This document shows, piece after piece, positions 23,149 through 32,940 of a stretch of 64,000 bases of DNA; positions within the stretch are counted from its first letter, which is position 1, and each line of letters opens with the position of its first letter. Location of the stretch: the NCBI RefSeq assembly GCF_015832195.1, contig NC_052046.1:44464473-44528472 (forward strand), given 5' to 3'. The position numbers and the translations under genes are program-made. The DNA comes from Motacilla alba alba. Its lineage: Eukaryota; Chordata; Aves; Passeriformes; Motacillidae. The notes under the pieces were generated by a model. The model saw only the letters and a program-made list of their open reading frames with translations, was not told where the DNA came from and searched no databases.

Positions 23149-23310
23149 CTCACCTCCTGCCGCGGGCACCAGTTTCGGCGCGAAAAGAAAAAAAAAAAAA
23201 AGTTTAAAAAATGTAAAAGTAAGTAAGTTTTTCTTTGAAAACTTACGATAACTAAAACAGAAGTGCGGCGCCTAAGCGCAGCGAGGGACAGAGGGGCCCG
23301 GGAGCGCTCA
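23149..23310 (-). other. LPL: LPL 5' UTR
   Basis: From the predicted transcription start (about 25-30 bp below the TATA-like element) to the ATG, around 160 nt, similar to human LPL. It has a GC-rich first part and then an AT-rich part with a 14-T run. A GTAAGT at 23241-23246 and a CAG at 23157-23159 could allow a small intron. The start site is estimated, not observed. Confidence 0.6.
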
Positions 23311-23335
23311 GCACCGCCGGCACTGCCCGCCCGCC

Positions 23336-23407
23336 CTTATGTCCCGGGCAGTATGCAAATACGCGAATAAATATGCAAATATGCAAACGATCCTGCGCGC
23401 CCATTGG
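23336..23407 (-). promoter_or_regulatory. LPL: LPL core promoter: CCAAT box, octamers, TATA-like element
   Basis: Reading the minus strand: a CCAAT box at 23403-23407 (NF-Y type); three octamer-type motifs at 23381-23388 (GTTTGCAT, one mismatch), 23373-23380 (ATTTGCAT) and 23353-23360 (ATTTGCAT); then CATAAG at 23336-23341 in the TATA position. Human LPL has the same order with a single octamer near -46 that binds Oct-1, and the CATAAG element is also found there. The match supports both exon 1 and the direction of transcription. The extra octamers look like a 20-bp duplication. Confidence 0.85.
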
Positions 23408-23417
23408 GCGAGCGCAG

Positions 23418-23436
23418 AGGGGCGGGGCGGGGCCGG
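23418..23436. promoter_or_regulatory. GC boxes upstream of LPL promoter
   Basis: Overlapping GGGGCGGGGC-type motifs directly upstream of the CCAAT box, consistent with Sp1/Sp3 sites reported for LPL promoters. Confidence 0.55.
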
Positions 23437-23500
23437 CGCTGCCGGGGCCGGGCGGGGCGCGGGGGGGGCTCGGCGCTCGCGCGGGGCGCCCCACGGGGCG

Positions 23501-23553
23501 CGGGATGGAGCGGAATGGGACGGGATGGGACGGGATGGGACGGGATGGGACGG
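23501..23553. repeat. G-rich decamer tandem repeat
   Basis: Three perfect copies of CGGGATGGGA at 23521-23550, with two degenerate copies before them (23501-23520) and a partial one after. GGG runs recur every five bases with two-base loops, a pattern that can fold into a G-quadruplex. It lies about 200 bp upstream of the predicted LPL start. Confidence 0.85.
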
Positions 23554-23699
23554 CACGGCCCCGGCTGGGCATGGCGTGCACAGAGCCCTCGGCTCCCACA
23601 GCCCTCCCAGAGCCCTCTGGCCAGCCCTGTCCCCGCAGCCAGGATGCGGCCCCGGCGTATCACCCCCTAGGTCCTTCCTGCCTGTGTGGACCTAGCTCT

Positions 23700-25309
23700 G
23701 CTATGCCTCTGGTGGGGTCTTCCTTCCCATTCCTGTTTTTGCACCAGTAACCAGCAGCTAACTGCATTTTCTGTACAAGGGGCCTTCTGCCGTTCCCTTG
23801 GAAAATCTTTGCCAAGACCTTGTTTTGCTAGCACTCGAGGGGATACAAGTTTTGAGAAAAAATTAATTCACTGGAGATTGCATCTGTGCTCCTGAGAAAT
23901 AAAAAATGGATTCCTTGAGCTCTTCACCTCCCTCTGTCCTCCTCTCAGAAATGTGGTTTGCAATGAGATCTGCGTTGGCAGCCACTGGGTGAAAGATCAG
24001 TTATGTAAGGACATTAATTTAATAACAATACCAGTTTTCGTTTCATTGTGCGGTTTGTTGCCAAAGGCGCAGCTTCATAAAGAAGCTTATTACACAGGGA
24101 ATGAGGACTCCCTGGGTTTTGCAATGTGAAGCAAATGGGATTCACTTTAAGGGTAACAGATCTTTCTCACAGACACCTTAGGAGACTAAAACATATCTGA
24201 TTTATATTAGTGAGATTGTTCAATAAGAGATTGCTGAAGTGTAGAAGTAGTACTGGGTCACCTTTCCAACTTTAGGTTCCACTAAAAGACCAGTAAGATC
24301 TGTAAGTGAGAATACATTTTCCCCCAAGACACTAGAGTTTCCTCCATTAGCAATGCCTATTTATATCCAGAAGGCATCAGAAGAATTTAGTGAGGGTACA
24401 AACTGTTCATGCTTAGACTTTTTGAGACAACTGAGTGGCAGGAAGAGGAGGGGGCTAACACAGTGGGTGAGGCAGGGAGAGAGGCTGGGAGTCCGAATAG
24501 GGGACTGGAGATGAAGAGGCAGGAAAGACCAGCCTTCTTCCCCAGAGGATGGTGGTGATGTGAGCAGGGAAAAATACGATTTGTGCTGCAGCTTGCTAAG
24601 TACTGAGCATATCCTCTGACACACAGTGTTTGAGACCCTCTTGTCAAAACAATAGCAAGAACTTTTTCATGTCTTTCTTTTCCCCAAGTGTGAACTAAAC
24701 AATGCATTTGGTTGAAACTCTATAGCACAATTTCCTCCTTAGAAATCAGCCTGACTCTATCTCGAGTCAGACATGCTTCCTAGAAAATTTCATTCCCTGA
24801 TGGCAGCATAAGGCCAACTAAAAGAACAAACACTTTGAGGCAGGCTGCTGTTAGGGGGACTGTCAGGTCCCCCGGCATCACAGGTGATGCTACCTACCCA
24901 TCAGAGCAAAACAGAATATGAAGTCTTCTCATATGCACAACTACATCCATGCCTACTGCAGGAAAAACAAAAACAAAAACAGCTTACAATATTACACAGT
25001 TAGTGTCGTTTTAACTGCTTATAGGATCAGGTAGAAAGGAGCAGTGTGGCAATGCTTAACACACCAGCCCTGGACAGATTGCTGGCTCTGTCTGTAAATC
25101 CACGGGCTGTAATCAGATTTAGAGTTAACTCCCAATACAGTTTGTGAAACCCATCAATAGCAAGGGCAGGCAACAGATTTACACAGAATGAAATCTAATT
25201 TGTTACACTGAAAAGGCTTGTTTGCATAAATTTTTCTTCATGCCCATGCCTCACTTTAAGACATAGTTGCATATTTAAGAAAGGGCTATGCAAAGTGTCC
25301 AACAAATTA

Positions 25310-25310
<1 letters not shown>
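23700..25310. other. Proximal upstream flank of LPL, no gene
   Basis: Unique-looking sequence between the CpG island and the first long poly(A) tract. It includes a short (AAAAAC)n run at about 24962-24980. No exon or known element was recognised. Confidence 0.5.
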
Positions 25311-25355
<45 letters not shown>

Positions 25356-25407
25356 ACAAAGAAAAAAAAGAAAAAAAAAGAAAAAAAAGGAAAAAAAAGG
25401 AAGGAAG
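25311..25407. repeat. Poly(A) of 42 bases followed by A8G purine tract
   Basis: Uninterrupted A from 25311 to 25352, then GA-rich sequence with A-run plus G or GG units to about 25407. This is almost 100 bases of purine on one strand. No retroelement body is recognisable upstream, so it is treated as a simple repeat. Confidence 0.9.
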
Positions 25408-28400
25408 ATTACAAACAAAATGCTAAAAAAGCCCTTTCAAGTGATGAAAGATGGGGGAAGGGAATAATTCATAATTCTAGTTTCTTGGATCTTGAACAAA
25501 TTGCCTAAGTCTGTTGTAATGTTGTAAACGCAGATGTAAAATAATCTGAAATAGATGGGATACAGCACATTTTCCAACATTTAATCACCTTTCTTCCCTT
25601 GCAGATAATCATGATTAGATGGGAAAAAAGCTTCATGGAATCAACTCAAGGTGCTTCAGTGCAGTCATTAACTGGACTTGAGTTCCTCTTCCTCTGTGAA
25701 ATACATAATCCCAGATGGGAAAGCAAAGCTCCGTCTGTAAAAACAGAGCCTGATTTATAGTATTCATGGACTCTAAAGTGGGTAGAAGGTACAACAGAGA
25801 GAGCTAAAATACATTGCTTCTAATAAGGACTGGGGAAAGCCTGGACAGTGAAGAGAGAAGTTGCATAACTAGACTGGTACTTGAACCCACAGACCATGTA
25901 GAAGGTTAAAGTAGAAGCAAGCCCAAAAGTGTCTCCAACACAACATGGGCAGCATTGCGGTGCAGCGGCGCTAAACTCCCAGCAAACTCACTGGCCTCAC
26001 ACAACAACAAGCAAGAGAAGAACCAACCAGAAAATTTCATTTCCACGACAATGCTCCAAAGACAGTTTGAGGCACAGTGAGAAGGGAAGGGGGCTGACAC
26101 AACAAGACACTTTGAATGTTTTTGTAATGCTTTAACATAAAAGCGTGTATAACTGAGGGTGAGAAGTCTTCCAACAAAAGTATGTGCTTAGAAACAAACA
26201 GAAATCATTCTGGTCTCCTACTGACTAGGAAATACAAGTAAGAAGACTTTTTTTTTTTTCTGTAAATATTTGAATCTTTTATTTCCCCACCCCGAAGAAA
26301 AATAGTGAAAATAAAGCCAAAACCTCAGCATAAGCTTCCAGATTATTTCTGTACTAGTAAGTTCAAAGAAACAAATAAAAAAAGGATCCTTTTCTCCTAC
26401 TTTTATTTTGTTCAAAGAAATCAGTGAAATGGTTTTTTTAAATGTATTTTTTCTGAAAATTAGCCTGTTTGAGAATAAAAAAATTACTTTTCCCTGCTTG
26501 TTTCAATAACAACTAACTGAGCTAGTGTTACTTTACATTCAGCAAGTCCTCTTATCCTGAGCCTCTTTGCTTCAAGTAAGGAGCAACACAGCATCAAGAC
26601 ACCCAGGGGCTTGAGGGTGACTGTTGAGCCTGTCCCACCTACACTCATCAGCAGGTCCTTTTTGTGGCTCAGTATTTGCCTGCTTTTCCTCACTGGCAGT
26701 GAGCAGAGACCACTGGTACCTTTCAGTAGGGGCAGGGACAGCCCAGTGACAGGCAGGAGTGCCAGCAGGTGAGAGCTACAGTTGCGCTGAAGCCTGTGTG
26801 TGGTGGTTATCCTGAATCTCCCTAAATGGGCAGATGGGAAAGGTGGCAGTGGGAACAACCTGGATATCTGCTTAGGAACATAATACGTGTGCTTTCACTA
26901 GCACCTGTCAGTACATGGAAGAGACCAGCTGAAGGCATAGAAATACAGGAGCTATGCAGCAGCTGCAGCTCTGACTGCAATAGACAGGACACCTGTTCCT
27001 CCTGCTAACTTTTCTGTTCTGCAGAGAGGTTCTTCCAGTCTTTGGCATCACATAGGAAACAAGAGGAGGCTTGTGTAAAACAGCCTTTAGCTGTTATGTC
27101 TTGCCATATTTGTCCGTAATATTGCTGTGATATCACTTGCTGTTCTGTTCCCAGGTTGCCTTATCTCAGAGACAAGGTCCTCTCACTGATTAGCACAAGG
27201 ATTCATTTCTCTTCATCCCACTCCAGTGCACTATGAAATCTACTAATTCCTTTTAAAAAAATAGAGATATGGAATAGAGCAGGATGCCTTGCTCTGGTAG
27301 TGAGTTGTGGATCCAGCTCTGGAGTAACCTCGCACTGTGATTTTCTCAACTGCTCTTTAATTAATTATCACACTAATTGCAGTGCCTGCCAAAGTCAGCT
27401 AGCTGTCTTGCCAGACACATCTTTCAAAATGCAATGCTGAGGGAGAGACATTCCAGCACCCTATTTGGGGTGGCGTGTAGGGGAGTGTAGTCCAGCTCCC
27501 CTATTCATTGGCCATGGGGCTGGTGTTCTGCCCAGCTGTGGTCTCCTCTCGCTGTTCCTCACGTGGCTCCCAAGTCCTGCCTGCAGTAGGTTAAAGATGA
27601 CGTTGTCTGAAACTTTTGTGAGGTTACGAAAATGTGCGAGGGCATGGGGGAGAAGGAGAGAGAGAAGAGATTTTGCCTGACTAAAAGTGCTCAGTACTAG
27701 CAGTGCTCAGGTAAGGGCAGAAGTGCTTCTGTAAGGGCAGAAGCAAGTTCCTGCATTTTGCCAGCAGTGTGCCTAGTGAAGAGACTTCAGCATCCCCTTT
27801 TCTCTCATGTTCTTCTCCTGCAATTTGCTACATCTATATCTCTAACCCTGGGAAGAGAGCCTTCTCACTCAAGTCCCAGCCTGGCAGTCTGTGTTCCTGC
27901 TTGCCAAGGGGAGAGCGAGTAGGATTAGAGAGCAATGCACAGCAACACCACCGTGGGAAAATGAATCTGTCATTTCCATCGCAAGGAATGTATCAGGGAA
28001 GAGAATCCACTTCTCTGGTCTCTGGGCTATCCAATGAGGGAGAGAATAATTGCAGGCTCTCTGCTCTTCCTTTATTTCACTCTATAAGGGTGACAGATGG
28101 TGTGTGGTGCAGCCAAGGCGGGATTCCAGCTTGTATCGCCTTTAGTAGCTTGCAACTTACTGAGAACAGATTCATCCTTGGGCTGACATTTCCATCTCAG
28201 CCCAAAGGGGATTTGTTTTAATTTTCATTTAAAGCTTCGGCTGACTTAGCATTGCCTCTCTGGAATTTTGCAACTGGTAAGTAAAAACGCCCTCTTGGCC
28301 CAACACTCCTGCTGTGGACATCCAAATCCAGTGCTCATGGAGTGAGGGGTGTGCTCCCCAAAGAACAGTTCAGCCCTCCTGCAAAGTACACTCATGCAGT

Positions 28401-31400
28401 GCCTCCAGGAACTACAGAGAAATCCTGCAGTGATTTTGTGCTCCTAGCCTTTATAGGTATCAATTTTGCTTCTCATGGAGGTTTAAAAAATTTCAAGCAA
28501 ACCTGAGCTCAGTTAGTGATTTGCCTTCAAACTATGACCAGAAAACAGGCTGAGTTTACATACACACAGTAAAATTTCCCTGTCTGATCTATTCTATTTG
28601 CCATAAGTACGCAAACGAGAAATAGTATTTATTTCCTCTACTTCTTTCATTGCATTACTTCACTATATTGACAAGTATGCTGACATTTTCAGGAACACAT
28701 GTAGCTGTGATCACTGCCCCAGAGATACTCCTGCCAAAACTAAGACGTGGCAACAAAGAGGAGACACAAAGAAGAGGAGAAGGGGAGAGGAAGGACAAGG
28801 GCTGCAGCAATAAGATCTCACTATTCATCCATCAACTCCAAACACAATGCAAACTATGGGAGAAACCTGAAAAATCACATTTTCCCTGGGGACCTTTTTT
28901 TCAGAGACAGTTTGTGAGGGAAGTACATTCACTTGGCCTTCAGGGCACCAAATGATGCCCTGAAATGATGATTGTCATCTAGAGCCACAAATCTGGCAAA
29001 GCTTTTTTTCAGTTTTTAAAGTTGCAAAGTGCTCAGTTTGTCACATTTGCTGCGCAAGTCACGTGCCTGTCATTGAAGACATGGCCACATAACACACCAT
29101 AGAAAAGGCATGTTTCCGGCTCCTGCTGGAGTCCAGGGGCACCAGCTCTGCATACCAAGGGCAGCCTTGAAAGCAGGAAGTACAGCCAGTCCACTTCAGG
29201 GTCCTCTTCAGCAGCCAGAGCAGACACAGAGCAGATGGAAACTTGGCTGATTTGATGGTCTCTGACACCACCTTCCTCCTGACTCACTGTGCTGTGCCTC
29301 AGCACTCCCGTGGGATCCTAGCAGGCAGCAGAGGGGATCCGGGTGAGAGTAAACCACTCTCTGCAGCCCCTAAGGCTATGTGTAAGCATTTTAACAGGAG
29401 AGTGAGAAGTTGAGGCATCAAAGACTGAAAAGGCTTGCGCCAAGGCTGTGTACAAAGTGAGGTGCACAAAGAAACCCAAAGCACAGACTGCCCTCAGCAG
29501 GGCAGGCCCTCCACTTAATGTCCTTCCTAAGGGATGTAAAACCAGGAGAAAAAAAAACAATGGAAAAGAAGGAAAAGAATTTTCTGCCTCCATCTCCTCT
29601 GGAAGACACAGATATCAGACTCCACCACTACCTTAATCTCCTCCACACTCCCATCTCCCAAAGAATCTTGGGTAATTTTTGTTTTCCCATATAGTGGTAA
29701 AAAATTAGTCCATGTGTGTTTATGCACAAGTCTGCAGTGGTGCAGATGGTGGGACATCAAACAAAAATGGTTATTCTTATACACCTTCCTGTTTTCCTAC
29801 TATGGCAGCCACCTGACAAAATGCCCCTGTGTTCAAAGTTATAAAGAAGCCATTCAAGGGATCACTAAAAGGCTTAGAAATCTCCAAGGATCAGACTCCA
29901 GGCATGAATTAGGTAATGGTCACATTAGCAGAGCCTGTTTTTCCAAGGCAGCTGATAACATTGTAACTACCAAACTGTGACATAAATTTGCCCCGGGAAA
30001 CAAGCAAAATAGCTCTGTGGGTTGTTTCAAATTACTTATCCTTCGGGAATTTTAAGAATTCCTGTTAAATAATAAGGGACATGTGAACTTGATTTTCAAA
30101 CTGTCTGATGCGATGAGAACTCTGGGAATGCAGCTCTTTTAATTTATTGGTTCCTCTGTTATTGTTATTGTTTCTTCCTCAAATTTTCCAGTGTTAGGAT
30201 TTAAAGTTGTTCACATCCTTAGGTATTATTTTATATTGGTGTAAGAACTGAGGCTTCCAGTCCATTGCACGCAGAAACATAAAAATGCATTTTTCAACCT
30301 CAGGCAAACAAAAAGAATTTTTTTTTACCTAAAACTCGTGGGTAAATAAAATCACATGAAGCTCCCAGTGAACACAGTGAGGGGACATGGACAACTGAGG
30401 TGGGGCTATGGAAGTAGTGAAAACTCACTTTGACTCAGTAGGAAGGTCCCAGGAATGTGTCTGCTTTGCTGTTGGAAGTGAACCCTCGCACCAGCCACTC
30501 ACCAGCCCCCCCAGACCAAAGCTGAGCTTTTGCAGGGCACAGGAGCACACCAGAGGTTAGGTGCTGCCTCAGCCAACACAGCCACAGTGCACCAAGGCCT
30601 GTGTGCTGGAGCTAGGCTTTTCCTCTCCAATGAAAAGAGATTATTAACTCTCCACTGCTGATTATTATGTTCCTCCAAGCACTTTCCTGAGGCTTTCCTG
30701 AGGCCACTTTGATGTAAACCTGACAAAATTTTCTTTTGAACAAAATTTCCCACAGACTACCAAACAGCCTCAGCCTTCTTGGTGCTCAGTCTTACTGCTC
30801 AGCTCCCATTGGATGCCTTAACTTGCCTCCAGTCCAGGACCAAAGAAGTACTTTCCCATCCAGGAGCTGTAACACAGATTTTTATGCAAAAGGCACTTTC
30901 TATTTCTTCCACATGCTCACATTGCTCCTAACAGAGGTGGCTTTTTCCAAGGAAATCTGCATTTACCAGTCACTCTGGAGATGCTTGGCTGCTTGACCCT
31001 TATGCACTCTGAAGGCCAAAATCAGGACTCTCTTCAGTAGCAGTCTTGACCTAGATGTGATACTGAGTTCAGCTCTTGGAAATGTCACTAAACCTACGCT
31101 AAGTGCTGCTGCAGAAAACGTGATGAAAGGCTGGGAATGGGACGACACTGCCCCTTCCCACTGGAGAGACTGCCTATCTTGTGGTGATCCACCACAAGGA
31201 GAAGCAGAGGTGCATGCAACTGTAGGCATATCCTGTGGTTTTCTAGAAGTCCTATGGTTGAAGTGTGGGGTTGAACTGACAGGCCTGAGGACAAACTACA
31301 GAAACTACAAACAGCAGATAGAATGAATACTACTGAGTCTAGCTTAAAAACTGCTAGGCTTTCTTTGTTTTGTTTCAAAGGACAAATGCTAGGATATTTT

Positions 31401-31820
31401 TTTATTTGCCTTCTGGTCTTTAAAGTTTAACATTCTCAACATCAAACCCTCCTTTGTGGCCATGAAGGCTAAATATTTACTCATCTGTAATGCAAGCTTT
31501 GAGTTGTAAGCAATTGCGGGACTGGAAGGAGAGTCTTACATAAACTACCTGCTTCTATAAAATATGCCCTCATTCCTGAAAGATTCAACCCCTTTTAGGA
31601 CTAGTGAACAGTTCATAAGCTGCCACTGATTTTCTCTTGTTTGCTAATCTCTCTCTTTTATCATTTATTTATGTTGATGAGCAAATTAGTGGAAAGCCAC
31701 TCACATACTCCTTCAGTAGTTCATATCTGAGTATTGTGGTTGTCATCTCAGCCAAGCAGAGTTGGATTTTTTTAAATTGTTGTATTTATGCCTGTATTTC
31801 TTTTCCTTGATGATCTTGAG
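25408..31820. other. Intergenic, no gene recognised
   Basis: No conserved coding exon seen. Open frames of up to 150 codons occur (for example plus strand 27769-28221), but their translations have no domain, motif or compositional pattern I recognise. Confidence 0.45.
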
Positions 31821-31885
31821 AGAAAAGAAAAAAAAGAGAAAAAAAAAGAGAAAAAAAAAGAAAAAAAAAAATAAAAAAAAAAAAG
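31821..31885. repeat. GA-rich A(8-9)G purine tract
   Basis: Repeated AAAAAAAAGAG-like units ending in long A runs. It resembles the tract at 25.3 kb in composition, but the flanks show no similarity. Confidence 0.85.
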
Positions 31886-32279
31886 CCTGAAAGGAGCTTC
31901 CATTAGTGAACATAGTAAAACCAGTTCCTAAATAAAGTTTTCCTTTCACAAGGGAGATCTTAAAAAATTCTTTCCTTGTGTTTTAGGGGCATTACAGGAC
32001 TTTGATTAGAGGGAAAAAGTACCCTGTGAGTTGCTTTGCAAGCAATTGAAGAGGACAGTCCTCCACTGTTTGGTTCTGGGCTGTCACCTTTATTCCTTCC
32101 CAAGATAAAGAAGAGACAGACAACAGAGCAAACAAAGCTAATGGATTAAGGCAAATTTGGGGCTGATTAGGCATGGTAAAGGAAGGGCTCAGTGCTCCAT
32201 GGATAATTCCCGATGAAACAGCTGCAGGCTTCTCTTTTGAGGCAGAAGTAGAGCTCAGCAAAGTATTTTCAGCCTAAAT

Positions 32280-32940
32280 AGTTTGTGGCTTTGAAAAGTT
32301 AGGCTATGACTCAATCACGGTATTTTCCACTTTTGGGTTGAATTAACTAAATTGGTCAAGATTAAAAAGTAATTCCATCCAACCTTTTTGTTTTGACAAT
32401 TTTAAAGCAAAACAAAGTTTTTTAAAAATTTCTGGGTTTTAATCTCCTTTTAAAATTGTTTTTAAAGAGTAAAAATGGAAATTGCCACCCAGCCCTTGAA
32501 ATTAAATTTGAATAATGATTTTTTTTTACTTTATTTTATTTTATTTTATGTTATTTTATTTTATTTTACTGATCACTGGTGTTTTTAATAAGTATTTGTG
32601 TTTGGAATTAGGCAGGAATGTCAATTTTTTTTTTCCTTTCTAATTGTCATTTTTCTGAAGTAACAAAAAAATTGTAGCATTTTTTATGTATTTTTTATCA
32701 AAAAAAGAAACATCTATCCCCAAAAAGTAATTTTCACAGTTTTATAATATCAGCATAAATTTTAAAATTCTGGAAACAGACTCTGAATATGCAAATACAT
32801 GAAAAATATAAATGATAATTTTATAATTTGGCATCTGTGTAATTGTTGCAGTTGCTGTCTGTGAAAAAGTATTTTCTTCTGGAATAACACACTAAATACC
32901 ATTTAAGTCAGCTCTAATTAGCTACTAGTAACTTTGCAAT
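32280..32940. other. AT-rich segment
   Basis: Locally very AT-rich sequence with many T and A runs around the TTTTA repeat. No coding potential is seen. Confidence 0.55.
32522..32569. repeat. (TTTTA)n microsatellite
   Basis: About nine pentamer units with one interruption (ATG at 32548-32550). Confidence 0.85.

Larger units (their letters stand above)
22930..23680. other. CpG island over the LPL promoter and exon 1
   Basis: A block of high GC with frequent CG dinucleotides that spans intron 1 start, exon 1, part of the 5' UTR and about 350 bp upstream. It is interrupted by an AT-rich 5' UTR stretch at about 23180-23260. It is the only clear CpG island in the window. Confidence 0.8.

Noticed and set aside
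22668..23251. Several long overlapping open frames on both strands through the LPL CpG island
   Set aside because: GC-rich DNA has few stops. The translations are Pro/Arg/Gly/Ala-rich with no domains, and the region is explained by exon 1, 5' UTR and promoter.
23339..23750. Plus-strand open frames starting in the promoter, possible divergent gene
   Set aside because: They read through the octamers and the decamer repeat, giving low-complexity peptides. A divergent non-coding transcript is possible but nothing in the sequence demonstrates it.
25311..25352. Poly(A) run as the tail of a processed pseudogene or retroposon
   Set aside because: No recognisable gene-like or LINE sequence precedes it and no flanking target duplication was found. 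CR1 elements do not end in poly(A).
27769..28221. Plus-strand open frame of about 150 codons
   Set aside because: Ser/Leu/Pro-rich with no motif, and not linked to a promoter or splice structure. Its length is only modestly above chance.
31743..31949. Minus-strand frame with a long poly-Phe segment
   Set aside because: It is the translation of the A-rich simple repeat at 31821-31885.
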